A stretch of 64,000 bases of DNA from Rhynchospora pubera (lineage: Eukaryota; Streptophyta; Magnoliopsida; Poales; Cyperaceae), in contig CM051462.1 in assembly GCA_028095005.1 (NCBI GenBank), positions 173,051,955 through 173,115,954 of the forward strand, in the 5' to 3' direction. Of the stretch, positions 12,419 to 22,411 are shown in pieces. How positions within the stretch are numbered: position 1 is the stretch's first letter; the number at the start of each line of letters is the position of its first letter. Both the position numbers and the translations under genes were made by a program. A model generated the notes under the pieces. It was not told where the DNA came from. It did no database searches and saw only the letters and a list, made by a program, of their open reading frames with translations.

Positions 12419-14383
12419 CCCCGATATAGTAGGTCTTAGCTTCCGCGTCGATTTCTAGGGTTTTGGTTTCGTGCTCCGTGCTTGTGTTTCGCTCCGTATT
12501 TGTTGCCTTCTTTCTGCTCAGGTCTGCCGTTGGTGAGCCGAATTTGTGATGAATGCTCTTTGTTGATTTTATTTGAAGCATCCTTTGTGAGCTGTAATTT
12601 TTTGGTTCAGCGGTTCGTTTCCAATATGAGTTTTCTGTGAGTTGTGCTGGCCAAATCCTCTACGGATGTATCTATTTGCACTGACCAAGCTTCATGGTTT
12701 CTGTCTTAATTGAAAATTTGGATTGTAGCGATTTGCCTATTGGGTACTTTACTAATTTGGCATTTTGTGCGGATTAGTTTGGAATTCAAACAATTAATAC
12801 ATCAAGGGTTGATCAAATTGTGCTATGTGTGAACCGTGCAAGTACAAACGTCATTTTGGTCAAAATTAATTATGTCGGCCATTTATTCCATAGAATTATA
12901 TAAGTGGTTTTGTCAAATTTTGGCATTTGGATGTTTGCATAAATTGGTCCTTGGTTTATTGACTTGGTGATTGAGCATTTGATGAAATTTGTGCCTCTGT
13001 GAATTACATGAGATTAGGCGGCTTAGTAATTTCAGACAATTTGGTGATTTAATTAGTGTCTGATTTCATGGTTACGGCATTAGTGAATTGGACATTTAGC
13101 GTGCTTTTTGAATTTAATTCGATGATGTCGAATTTGATGTAGAGAAGTTTGATAGCACGATTAGTTTTACATTTGGTAAATGCAAGTGAAGGTTATGTCC
13201 AATTTAAATGTGAAGGCGACAAGCGGAGTTGGTAGGAGCAAGAATGGAAGAAATTTTTTATATCGGGTAATGGATTTGAAGGCATGTGATTTCTAATTAG
13301 TTATGGTGCTTGCTTATGAGTCGATTTGAGGAGTTCTTCGTTTGTGCAATGATCATCTTTGTGTGATTGCCGGTGTTGGCAATATGATGATTAGGATGCA
13401 TTGGGATTGTCCGTATTTTGACGGATGTAAAGGTTATCCCATTTGTTGAAGAGCTCGTGTTCATGGGGTTTTCATGATGTTGTCGGCTATAAGGGTCTTG
13501 GAGTGAAGGTGGAGTCTTTTGGTGTCACAATAGACTCACATGGATTAAGGCGTTTAAGGTCGATGCTTTGTGTTTTTGGTGTGTTTCACTAGTATGGATT
13601 TTGTTGTCATATTTGGTTCAATCTCGAGTGAGGTTATTTGACAACTTTGTGGAAGAAAAGTCCATTGTGTGTATATGGTACCGACATGTTCATTTTCATG
13701 AGATTACGCCTTTGGTAATTGAGCACTCCAATTTGTTGCACTATGTGAGACTTTCAAGTATGCCTTCGAGAGGTATGACTCTTTTATGTGCTCTCTTATG
13801 TTGATTGTATGCCAAGCATTTGTCACCTTTCAAGGGGCTCAAGATCGACTTTGGTTTGGAATTTTAGTTAAGGAATATGGATACTATTTGAGAAGGTTCA
13901 TGTACACTCTTTGATCTCGGTTTGGCGAGGAGTTCGAGGGCGGATGCCATTTTCTTCGCAGACATCTCCATTGAGTGTATGTTTGTAAGGAAGTGTGGTC
14001 GTGTATGTTACTCGACATTGCGGGTGTTGGGACCCGTTTGTGCACACTTCAATGATGAGCCTTGGTGAAGAAATGTTTTCTTCTTTGATGCACTTCTTGT
14101 GGGAAGGTGCATTGCTTGTGGTGTCATATTCCTAGAGCTCCAATATTTCTCACTTGGATCATGTGAGGTTAGGTGAGTTGGATTTGTTGTGGGATTTGAA
14201 GTTGATGCCCGATCCGACTATTGAAGATGTCGAGGGAGCCATGATGAAGGTGGAGCTTGCTTCGATTTAGAGATAGCTTGGCATTTGTATTTGAGAGCTT
14301 ATGTTTACTTTTGTTTGTTACTAGTTTAGACTAGTTTGTATTTTGGTTTAAGCTTAGTTTTTGTTTGAGATGAGATTCGGTCT

Positions 14384-14393
14384 AAGGTGGAGA
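14384..14393 (+). other. Polypurine tract of the 2.4-kb element
   Basis: AAGGTGGAGA lies directly before the 3' LTR. Confidence 0.8.
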
Positions 14394-14394
14394 T

Positions 14395-14569
14395 TGTTAG
14401 AATATCCCTCATCTCATGTTTGTATAATTTTATATTTCTTTAGGGACTTATTTGTAAGTTTGCATTAGTTTGTATAAACTCTATTGAATGAATAGAAAAC
14501 TAAGCCTTCTAGAAAAATCGTCTCCCCTCCTTCCTCTCTAACAGTAAAACCCTAGTCTTTGTCCTAACA
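14395..14569 (+). repeat. 3' LTR (175 bp) of the 2.4-kb element
   Basis: Second copy of the 175-bp repeat, followed by the target duplication CGTTT. Confidence 0.93.
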
Positions 14570-14870
14570 CGTTTATCATTGACAAAAACTCAGAAGCAAA
14601 ATGCGAGCACAGATTGTTTTACTTTATACAATACACACACACTGAAAAATAAATTAAACAAAAAAAATGTATTCGTCTATCATCTAAATTTTGAGTTTAT
14701 ACATATAGATACAAAAAAAAGTATTGCATAGCGGTAATTTTGTGCTGAAACTTTTAAGAAGGAAGAATGATGTGAACTTACTAGTTACAACACTTATTTA
14801 TAGGTTCTGCTATTCTACCAAATATTTTCGTATAAGAGTATGTCGTTTCGAAGAAATAAATATTGAGGGT

Positions 14871-15560
14871 AAAATGGTAAAAATATAAGATGTGAAATCA
14901 TTTCCTCTTAATTATCGCAAGGTTTCCGATCACTAAAATTCAATTCCCATCAATTCATCTTATAATGGTTCCGATCACTGAATTTCAATTGACATCATTT
15001 CCTGTCAATTCTATTCTCACCAAATGAAATGAAATCCCACTGAAGTCCCATTCCGATCAGGGCCTAACAAAACGAAACATTCTTAAACAAATGTAAGTTT
15101 GCAGTCGTGTTAGGGCTCCGCATTCCCTTAGGAATAGGATGATATAAATGAGTGGAGTGAAGTCCATTATCTCCTCGGCAGTCTGCAAAAATACATCAAT
15201 TCCTCGGCAGTCTGTAAAATGGTAAAAATATAAGATGTGAAATCATTTCCTCTTAATTATCGCAAGGTTTCCGATCACTAAAATTCAATTCCCATCAATT
15301 CATCTTATAATGGTTCCGATCACTGAATTTCAATTGACATCATTTCCTGTCAATTCTATTCTCACCAAATGAAATGAAATCCCACTGAAGTCCCATTCCG
15401 ATCAGGGCCTAACAAAACGAAACATTCTTAAACAAATGTAAGTTTGCAGTCGTGTTAGGGCTCCGCATTCCCTTAGGAATAGGATGATATAAATGAGTGG
15501 AGTGAAGTCCATTATCTCCTCGGCAGTCTGCAAAAATACATCGATTGAACACGGCCGAGG
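14871..15560. repeat. Identical 345-bp tandem duplication
   Basis: 14871-15197 is repeated at 15216-15542 with no mismatch that I can see, a period of 345 bp. The short motif CCTCGGCAGTCTG occurs at the junction (near 15174 and 15203), so slippage or unequal exchange between short homologies is likely. Each copy contains the right terminal repeat of the Harbinger-like element, so that end exists twice (15051-15064 and 15396-15409). Confidence 0.93.
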
Positions 15561-16855
15561 AAAAACGAGGATTAAGAGGCGAATGGCTTCAAATGAATCA
15601 TTTAGGAAAATAAGAAGCCATCTTTTCTTTAATGGAAAATGTTTTTTTATTTAAATTTCTTCTTAGAAAATTACTGTGTTATGTACCGATTGTTATCAAC
15701 GGAACAGTAACATGGACCTTTTACTGTTGGACTATTGCCAACAAGTCTAATATAATTTGTTCGTCAAAAACAAACCGAGACCGATTCATCAACCAATGCC
15801 TAGAACTATGCTGACTTAACATAATGAAATGAAGGGGGTCAAACCATACTCCATCTGACGATCAGTTGTTTTCTGAGTCGATACTGGGAATAACAATTAT
15901 TTCAGACCTCATTTCACTTTTATCCTTTCTGAGATGCACGTAACTCGAAATAATTCCCAAACCTCTTAGGAATCCGCAGCATTTTTGTCTCCTTTATAAT
16001 CAAAAATTGAATTATTTCAACTTTATATAAGTATGAAGTATGATTGATATTATACTTTTGTGCGCTTATGCAAATGACTATTAGAGTGCTGCATATTATT
16101 GCATCCATCAAGCAAACTAAACTTTTAATTGGTCTAATTTTTTAAGACCCAAGATACAATATCAAACAGTTAATCATTGCAGAATAAAGATCTAGAATTA
16201 GCTCTTCAAAAGAAAGTTAAAGATTTCATTTATTACTTTCTTTTGAAATTTGTTGTTTACAGATCAAACACACCATTCCTGTAAAAAATTATTTTTTAGA
16301 CAAAACATAATTTTGGTAGAATCAAAGAAATATAACTTATAACCATTTTAAGCTATGTCCAGACAAGAATCTTTCTGTCAAACATAATTTTTCAGTTTTT
16401 CGGAAGGAAAGACACTCAAGGACGCCAGCTTGCAATAAAGCCACAACGAGTAAAACTATTCAACTCACAGCCAAGGATTGATGCCCCTAAAAAAGGATTA
16501 ATCGCTTGTAGCCAGTCCATAAATAAAAAAGATTTATCCCCCCTAAAAATTAAACCTTTTTTTTTAAATATCCCAACAGTATCCCAGCCGTATCTAAGGA
16601 GTATCGAAGGCATATCGTGACTGAATCCACATGTCAAACGTATTAAAATAATACAATTCACCACATGAAATATCGGATGTGTATCGCTCGCGAATCCGTA
16701 TCGGATACGTATACGGGGCACGTATTGGATACGGTACAGGTTGCGGCATAAAATTGAGTATCCGATATCCTAGCTGCGAACAAGCTTTATTTGCGAATAG
16801 TTATCTCGTTCTGCTAAGTCCAACTGTGTTCTCGAATCTCGATTGACCTTGTGTC
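15561..16855. other. Intergenic stretch without a supported gene
   Basis: Mostly AT-rich. Between about 16600 and 16770 there is a cluster of CGTATC/GATACG motifs, for example CCGTATCGGATACG, that looks like decayed repeat DNA. No exon with splice sites and no homology was recognised. The final GTGTC (16851-16855) is the left target duplication of the next element. Confidence 0.45.
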
Positions 16856-16880
16856 TGTTAGGAGTGTGGAGACCAATATT

Positions 16881-16905
16881 GACACGTGGCACGTTGACAC
16901 GTGTC
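16881..16905 (+). promoter_or_regulatory. G-box / ABRE-like pair in the LTR U3
   Basis: ACACGTGGC at 16882-16890 and the perfect palindrome GACACGTGTC at 16896-16905. Both carry the CACGTG core recognised by plant bZIP and bHLH factors. They lie about 180 bp upstream of the TATA box. The 3' LTR keeps only the palindrome (21440-21449). A stress- or ABA-responsive promoter is a reasonable inference but is untested. Confidence 0.55.
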
Positions 16906-17077
16906 TGGTCAAGGATGGAGAGACTTTTCTCGTGAAGAAACGAGTATGGTGTGCATGGAGACACCTGTTACATTCTCGGTCACAACTAAGGCGTGATGGT
17001 CACGAGAGATGTGTGAAGACTGTGATCTTCCTTTACACGATTCTTTTCTGAGAAGGAACAAGTCTCTTGTTTTTTGG

Positions 17078-17090
17078 TCTATATATATTT
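17078..17090 (+). promoter_or_regulatory. TATA box of the Copia LTR
   Basis: TCTATATATATTT lies about 275 bp before the LTR end and is present unchanged in the 3' LTR (about 21622-21634). Confidence 0.55.
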
Positions 17091-17365
17091 CATTCCTATG
17101 TAATCGCTGAAGTAGTACACAGTAGTGCATGTGTAATTCTATTTTGTACTCTGTTATTCTCTCTTGATAATAAAGCAATTTTAGTCTTGGCATATGAGAT
17201 TGCACTTTCCTTCCAGACAAATTTCCTCAAAGCTAAACTCACTCTTTGTCATTGCAACTGATACATTTGTGTGTTGCATGTGTTGTGTAAAAATCACAAA
17301 TCCTAACTCTGATAACTCTGAAGAATCTGAAGAGTGAGTAACCACTTGGGACCGATCCTAACAAC

Positions 17366-17378
17366 TGGTATCAGAGCC
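17366..17378 (+). other. Primer-binding site of the Copia element
   Basis: TGGTATCAGAGCC, two bases after the 5' LTR, complementary to initiator-Met tRNA. Confidence 0.93.
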
Positions 17379-17404
17379 AGGTTCCTCGTGGTTGGAGAAG
17401 AAGG

Positions 17405-19645
17405 TTGGTGTTTTACAACATCAACATGGAGGACGACAAAGTCCATGTGAAGGCTTTCAATGGTAAGCATTTTAGTTTCTGGAAATTCCAGATTACTAAT
17501 ATGCTCCATGCGAAAGAGTTGGAGGATACTCTTGAGTTAGCAAAACCCACGGGCATGGATGAGAAGGTCTGGACTAAAAAGAATCGCCAAGCACTTGGTC
17601 TGGTGTTGAACACACTATCCATAGATGTAGCATCACACATCATGGATCAGACAACAATCCATGGCTTGATGAAACGGCTAGCAGAGCTGTATGTCACAAC
17701 CTCGAGCTCAAACAAACTTCATCTCCTGAGACGGCTATTTCACCTCAAAATGGCCGAAGGTACTCTTGTGACAGAGCACCTTGGTGAGTTCAACCTGATT
17801 GTGAGTGAATTAAAAGCAACAGGTGGCTTATTGGATGATGAGTTGTTGGCGCATTGTTTGTTACTCTCAATGCCTGACAGTTGGTCCACAGTCATTGATG
17901 TGATTTGTAGAAACTCAAAAGTGACTCTTGATCTGGTTCGTGATCGCTTAGTAAACGAAGAAATTCGTAGAAGGGAGCGAGGCGATGCAACAGGTGCGGC
18001 CCTAAGTGTTGAAAGGGGTCGAAAGAGTCAGAAAGGCGGAAACAATCATGCGAGGTCTAAGTCGAGGGGAAAAGGCGGCTCTCGAGCCAAAAGTGAGTCT
18101 AAGTGCTGGAATTGTGGCAAGTCAGGCCACATGAAGCGAGATTGCAAGGCGCCAAGAAAGGCGAAGAGAGAAGATGAGTCTAACTCGGTGAACACAGTAG
18201 CCGATGACGACTCTAGAGATGCTCTTGTTCTATGTGTCGATAGCCCGATCGAATCATGGGTTCTTGATTCAGGTGCATCTTTTCACTCTACCTCTTGTAA
18301 AGAATTGATCAAAAATTTTGTAGCCGGGGAATATGGCACAGTATATTTAGCGGATGGCAAACCACTAAGTATAACTGGCAAAGGTGATGTTCACATTAAA
18401 TCTGATAATGGGTATAAGTGGACATTACATGATGTTAGATATATTCCTGGGTTGAAGAAGAATTTAATTTCTGTGGGTCAATTGGATAAAGAGGGATTTA
18501 GAATCATCTTTGGGGAAGGTTCTTGGAAAATTGTGAAAGAAGCACTGGTAGTGGCGCGCGGTACCAAAACAAGTACATTGTATTTGATAAATAGCAGTGT
18601 ACCTTTGGTGGCGGTTGCGGGGGCTAAGGCCGACCCGAATCTATGGCACAAAAGACTGGGGCATATGAGTGACAAAGGAATGAAAGTTCTAGCTTCAAAA
18701 GGATTACTACCAACCATGAAATCAGTAGAAATTGACTTTTGTGAAGATTGCGTGTTTGGCAAGCAGAAGCGGGTTAGTTTCTCAAAGGTCAGACGGGAAC
18801 GCAAGGAGAAAAAGTTAGAACTTGTGCACACTGATGTATGGGGACCGGCACCGGTCCAATCCCATAGTGGCTCACTATACTATGTCACATTCATCGATGA
18901 TTCCACTCGAAAAGTATGGGTTTACTTTCTCAAGCACAAGTCTGATGTGTTTGGAGTGTTCACGAAGTGGAAGGCGGAGGTCGAGAATGAATCCGGTTGT
19001 AAGCTTAAAAGCTTAAGATCGGACAATGGTGGCGAGTATGATGGAGCTAATTTCAAGGGATTTTGTGCTGAGCATGGAGTCAAGCTAGTACGGACGGTCC
19101 CAAATCGACCACAACAAAATGGGATCGCGGAGAGGATGAACCGCACTCTCAACGAGCGTGCTAGAGCCATGCGGCTTCATGCGGGTCTACCCAAGGTGTT
19201 TTGGGCAGAGGCAATCAACACGGCGGCTTACCTCATAAATCGAAGTCCCTCGATGGCATTGGGACTCGAGTTGCCGCAAGAAAAGTGGTCGGGTAAAAAG
19301 GTATCTATTTCTCACTTGAAAACTTTTGGGTGTATGGCATATGTACATGTGGATTTGAAAAAGAGGGACAAATTAGATGCTAAGGCAAAGAAATGTATTT
19401 TCATTGGGTATGGGACAAATTATTTTGGTTATCGATTTTGGGATGAGGGAAATCGAAAAATAATTAGGTCCAAAGATGCTACATTTAATGAAAATGAGTT
19501 GTATAAAGAAAGGTCCAAATCTCATGTTGAAGAAGTGAGAAATGTGGCCATTGAAATTCCCAAAAGTGATGATGATGCAACCGAATTGGCCGAGATGCGG
19601 CTGATGTGCCAGAAGAAGAACATGACCCACAAGTGCCAGTATTGA
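17405..19645 (+). CDS. Copia gag-protease-integrase (5' part of the polyprotein)
   Basis: 746 codons. Residues about 10-200 form the Copia gag domain. A CCHC zinc knuckle lies at C234-C237-H242-C247. The aspartic protease active site DSGA starts at D288. A gag-pre-integrase HKRLGHMS stretch lies near residue 415. The integrase triad is D477, D540 and E576, with the D,D-35-E spacing of active enzymes. The protein would form the capsid-like particle, process the polyprotein and insert the cDNA. The in-frame ATG at 17426 (MEDDK), inside the 17405 frame, may be the true start because it sits closer to where copia gags begin. The frame stops at 19645, about 35 codons past the integrase-RT linker, because of a probable 1-base loss near 19593-19600. 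Without that, translation would continue into the next frame. Confidence 0.92.
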   Translation: MVFYNINMEDDKVHVKAFNGKHFSFWKFQITNMLHAKELEDTLELAKPTGMDEKVWTKKNRQALGLVLNTLSIDVASHIMDQTTIHGLMKRLAELYVTTSSSNKLHLLRRLFHLKMAEGTLVTEHLGEFNLIVSELKATGGLLDDELLAHCLLLSMPDSWSTVIDVICRNSKVTLDLVRDRLVNEEIRRRERGDATGAALSVERGRKSQKGGNNHARSKSRGKGGSRAKSESKCWNCGKSGHMKRDCKAPRKAKREDESNSVNTVADDDSRDALVLCVDSPIESWVLDSGASFHSTSCKELIKNFVAGEYGTVYLADGKPLSITGKGDVHIKSDNGYKWTLHDVRYIPGLKKNLISVGQLDKEGFRIIFGEGSWKIVKEALVVARGTKTSTLYLINSSVPLVAVAGAKADPNLWHKRLGHMSDKGMKVLASKGLLPTMKSVEIDFCEDCVFGKQKRVSFSKVRRERKEKKLELVHTDVWGPAPVQSHSGSLYYVTFIDDSTRKVWVYFLKHKSDVFGVFTKWKAEVENESGCKLKSLRSDNGGEYDGANFKGFCAEHGVKLVRTVPNRPQQNGIAERMNRTLNERARAMRLHAGLPKVFWAEAINTAAYLINRSPSMALGLELPQEKWSGKKVSISHLKTFGCMAYVHVDLKKRDKLDAKAKKCIFIGYGTNYFGYRFWDEGNRKIIRSKDATFNENELYKERSKSHVEEVRNVAIEIPKSDDDATELAEMRLMCQKKNMTHKCQY

Positions 19646-21273
19646 GGAGGTCTACTCGGATTCGTAGACCAAACCCAAGGTATACTTCTTCCTTGAGTTA
19701 TTTGCTCTTAACTGACTCTGGTGAGCCTGAGGATTATAAAGAGGCGATTGAGTCGGGTGATGCGGTTAAGTGGGAGCAGGCAATGATGGAGGAATTTGAG
19801 TCCCTTGAAAAGAACAAAACATGGGACTTAACCAAATTGCCAGAAGGAAAGAGGGCGCTACAAAGCAAGTGGGTATTTCGAGTTAAAGATGAAGTTGATG
19901 GTAGTAAGCGATACAAGGCGAGATTGGTGGTCAAAGGGTTCATGCAAAAGAAAGGTATTGACTATACCGAGGTTTTCTCACCGGTGGTAAAGCTCACAAC
20001 CATTAGAATGGTTCTCGGGTTTGTAGCGATCGAGAACTTGCATCTGGAACAACTCGATGTGAAGACGGCATTTCTCCACGGTGATTTAGAAGAAGAAATA
20101 TACATGGTGCAACCCGAAGGATTTGAAATTCAGGGAAAAGAGGGTCTAGTGTGCAAGTTAAAAAAGAGCTTGTACGGTTTGAAGCAAGCACCGAGACAGT
20201 GGTACAAGAAGTTTGACAAATTCATGTGTGATTATGCATTTAAGAGAAGTGGCATGGACCATTGTTGCTACTTCAGGTACTTTGGTACTTCTTTTGTTAT
20301 CTTGCTTTTGTATGTTGATGATATGTTAATTGCGGGAAATAGCATGAAAGAAATAAACAACTTAAAGCAAGAATTAGCAAAGGAGTTTGAGATGAAGGAT
20401 TTGGGTCCAGCAAGTCAAATCCTAGGCATGCGCATTTCTCGTGACCGAGCGGTGGGAACTCTCATCCTGTCGCAAGAGAAGTACATCAACAAGGTGTTGG
20501 AAAGGTTTCGAGTGCAAGATGCCAAGACAAGGTGTATCCCGCTGGGAGGACAATTCAAACTCTCGAAAGCGCACGCACCAAAGACGGATGAAGAGCGAGA
20601 TCACATGGCGGCTGTGCCCTATGCCTCAGCAATTGGCAGCCTCATGTATGCAATGGTATGTACTAGACCCGATATTTCTCAAGCAGTGGGAGTTTTGAGC
20701 CGTTTCATGGCAAATCCTGGTATGGCACACTGGGAAGCGATAAAATGGTTGCTCATATACTTGAAAGGTACTTCAAGTATGGCACTGTGTTTCAAGAAAA
20801 GCAGTGTGGGTTTAGAAGGGTTCGTTGATGCGGACCTGGGTGGTGACATGGATAATCGGAAAAGTACATCCGGTTATGTTTTCACATGGGGTGGTACAGC
20901 TATTAGTTGGATGTCGAGATTGCAAAAGTGCGTGGCTCTTTCAACAACAGAGGCTGAGTATGTTGCAATCTCAGAAGCCGGAAAGGAGATGGTTTGGTTA
21001 CTTGGTTTTCTCCAGGAGATTGGTAAAGATCAGGGATGCGGAGCGCTCCACACCGACAGTCAAAGTGCTCTGTATCTCGCGAAGAATCCGGTGTTTCACT
21101 CAAGGACCAAACATATCCAACTGAAGTACCACTACATTCGTGAGGTCATTGAAGATGGTACCTTGTCACTGAAGAAGATCGCGGGTGCAGAAAATCCCGC
21201 AGATATGCTGACAAAGGTGGTCACCATTGAGAAACTGAGGTTGTGCTGTACCTCAGTTGGGCTCGTTCACTAA
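19606..21273 (+). CDS. Copia reverse transcriptase-RNase H (3' part, separated by a frameshift)
   Basis: 555 codons in a different frame, overlapping the preceding frame by 40 nt. It opens with the linker RRSTRIRRPNPRYTSS, which in Copia polyproteins joins integrase to reverse transcriptase, so its ATG is not a natural start. The reverse transcriptase shows the LDVKTAFLHGDLEEEIYM block and the catalytic YVDD at residues 236-239. RNase H is seen in DADLGGDMDNRKSTSGYVF, TTEAEYVA and the HTDSQSALYLA block. The frame ends at 21273, about 140 bp before the 3' LTR. All catalytic motifs look intact, so the single frameshift is probably the only coding lesion of the element. Confidence 0.92.
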   Translation: MPEEEHDPQVPVLRRSTRIRRPNPRYTSSLSYLLLTDSGEPEDYKEAIESGDAVKWEQAMMEEFESLEKNKTWDLTKLPEGKRALQSKWVFRVKDEVDGSKRYKARLVVKGFMQKKGIDYTEVFSPVVKLTTIRMVLGFVAIENLHLEQLDVKTAFLHGDLEEEIYMVQPEGFEIQGKEGLVCKLKKSLYGLKQAPRQWYKKFDKFMCDYAFKRSGMDHCCYFRYFGTSFVILLLYVDDMLIAGNSMKEINNLKQELAKEFEMKDLGPASQILGMRISRDRAVGTLILSQEKYINKVLERFRVQDAKTRCIPLGGQFKLSKAHAPKTDEERDHMAAVPYASAIGSLMYAMVCTRPDISQAVGVLSRFMANPGMAHWEAIKWLLIYLKGTSSMALCFKKSSVGLEGFVDADLGGDMDNRKSTSGYVFTWGGTAISWMSRLQKCVALSTTEAEYVAISEAGKEMVWLLGFLQEIGKDQGCGALHTDSQSALYLAKNPVFHSRTKHIQLKYHYIREVIEDGTLSLKKIAGAENPADMLTKVVTIEKLRLCCTSVGLVH

Positions 21274-21403
21274 GTTGAGTGGGAGCCAAATTGCCAAGTC
21301 TATGAAAGATTGCTAAGAATAAAGAGAAGTTGAGTACATTGTCGGGACGCCGATGTTGGAGTATGGTGGAACGCCGGGACGCTGGTGTCATCATTGAGTC
21401 TCC

Positions 21404-21413
21404 AAGTGGGAGA
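21404..21413 (+). other. Polypurine tract of the Copia element
   Basis: AAGTGGGAGA ends just before the 3' LTR at 21415. Confidence 0.88.
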
Positions 21414-21414
21414 T

Positions 21415-21907
21415 TGTTAGGAGTGTGGAGACCAATATTGACACGTGTCTGGTCAAGGATGGAGAGACTTTTCTCGTGAAGAAACAAGTATGGTGTGCAT
21501 GGAGACACCTGTTACATTCTCGGTCACAACTAAGGCGTGATGGTCACGAGAGATGTGTGAAGACTGTGATCTTCCTTTACACGATTCTTTTCTGAGAAGG
21601 AACAAGTCTCTTGTTTTTTGGTCTATATATATTTCATTCCTATGTAATCGCTGAAGTAGTACACAGTAGTGCATGTGTAATTGTATTTTGTACTCTGTTA
21701 TTCTCTCTTGATAATAAAGCAATTTTAGTCTTGGCATATGAGATTGCACTTTCCTTCCAGACAAATTTCCTCAAAGCTAAACTCACTCTTTATCATTGCA
21801 ACTGATACATTTGTGTGTTGCATGTGTTGTGTAAAAATCACAAATCCTAACTCTGATAACTCTGAAAAATCTGAAGAGTGAGTAACCACTTGGGGCCGAT
21901 CTTAACA
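21415..21907 (+). repeat. 3' LTR of the Copia element
   Basis: 493 bp, like the 5' LTR but without its 15-bp duplication. It is followed by GTGTC (21908-21912). Confidence 0.95.
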
Positions 21908-22243
21908 GTGTCATCTAAGCACAGCTTATCTATGAATCTTGCTTCTGCCTTCGCCAGCTCCATCGTATGCATTGGTAATTAAGAGAGATTTAGATCGTAA
22001 CATTCCCATGCGAAGTATTAACGATGTATTTGTAAATATATATATATGTCATGTCGGCACTCCACATGGCACGTCAATTTGGCGCCAATAATATGTTTAC
22101 ACAGATTGCGAATAATTTCGTTGCAAAAGCACAGCCGCACAGCGGCACAGGTGACAGACTGACAGGTTTCATCTCTTAACTTAAATCAGCGGAAATGCGG
22201 AATACAATTCGAGTAGGCCTATTTTGGATCGACAAAAGATAAT

Positions 22244-22411
22244 GGGGCCGTTTGGATGGGTTGGGAATTGGGGGAATAGTCAATTCTAGGTATAAATTTA
22301 TTGGAAAGTGTGTAACTTTGTGAAGAGTTTGAATTGTTTATAATAAATTTGGCATAAGAAATTTCGGAAATTTGCAATTCCCACCTATTCCAACCTCATC
22401 CAAACGGCCCC
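22244..22411. mobile_element. 168-bp MITE with GGGGCCGTTTGGATG inverted repeats
   Basis: The ends are perfect inverted repeats, with AAT on both sides (22241-22243 and 22412-22414). The other copy of the segmental duplication shows the unoccupied site (AAGATAATGCCTCTTT near 23767-23780), which proves insertion. A related element lies in opposite orientation at 59188-59354. The short target duplication fits Tourist/PIF-type MITEs, although the usual duplication there is TTA or TAA. Confidence 0.88.

Larger units (their letters stand above)
12188..14569 (+). mobile_element. Non-autonomous LTR retrotransposon with 175-bp LTRs
   Basis: Two 175-bp repeats (12188-12362 and 14395-14569) begin TGTTAG and end CTAACA. 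I see one difference between them (near 12309/14516). They are flanked by the target duplication CGTTT (12183-12187 and 14570-14574). A Met-tRNA primer site and a polypurine tract are in place. The 2.0-kb interior has no frame over 78 codons and no gag or pol motif. The very short LTRs resemble TRIM elements, but the interior is longer than in classical TRIMs. Near-identical LTRs point to a recent insertion. A strong stem-loop sits just after the primer site and may serve packaging. Confidence 0.92.
224..15064. mobile_element. Harbinger-like (PIF-type) non-autonomous DNA transposon, interrupted by two LTR elements
   Basis: The left end reads GGCTCTGATCGGAA (224-237). The right end (15051-15064) is its inverted repeat with one mismatch (GGCCCTGATCGGAA on the other strand). 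Both are flanked by TAA (221-223 and 15065-15067), the 3-bp duplication typical of PIF/Harbinger elements. The motif GATCGGAA or its complement recurs just inside both ends (near 292, 14929 and 14970), as subterminal repeats do. Removing the LTR elements at 788-10493 and 12188-14569 with their target duplications leaves about 2.7 kb. No transposase is recognisable; the interior holds a decayed gene-like fragment. The family assignment rests on terminus and target duplication only. A MITE-like derivative or another superfamily with short duplications is possible. Confidence 0.6.
16856..17363 (+). repeat. 5' LTR of the Copia element
   Basis: 508 bp. It carries two G-box cores (CACGTG at 16883-16888 and 16898-16903), the first in an ABRE-like context ACACGTGGC. 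A TATA box CTATATATATT lies at about 17079-17089. The 15-bp unit containing the first G-box is absent from the 3' LTR. Confidence 0.95.
16856..21907 (+). mobile_element. Nearly intact Ty1/Copia LTR retrotransposon
   Basis: LTRs at 16856-17363 and 21415-21907 run TGTTAG...CTAACA or CTTAACA. They are flanked by the target duplication GTGTC (16851-16855 and 21908-21912). Primer site, gag, protease, integrase, reverse transcriptase, RNase H and polypurine tract follow in Copia order. The LTRs differ at about six sites plus a 15-bp duplication found only in the 5' LTR, so the insertion is young. The coding region is broken once, by a frameshift near 19600, giving two overlapping frames. Confidence 0.96.

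Noticed and set aside
16416..16721. 101-codon minus-strand frame rich in RIRYG/RYGW wording
   Set aside because: It arises from clustered CGTATC/GATACG motifs that look like decayed repeat DNA. No domain or start context.
19606..19645. Programmed frameshift as the default explanation in the Copia element
   Set aside because: Plant Copia elements usually use one continuous frame and I see no clear slippery site. A one-base loss is simpler, though relatives could overturn this.
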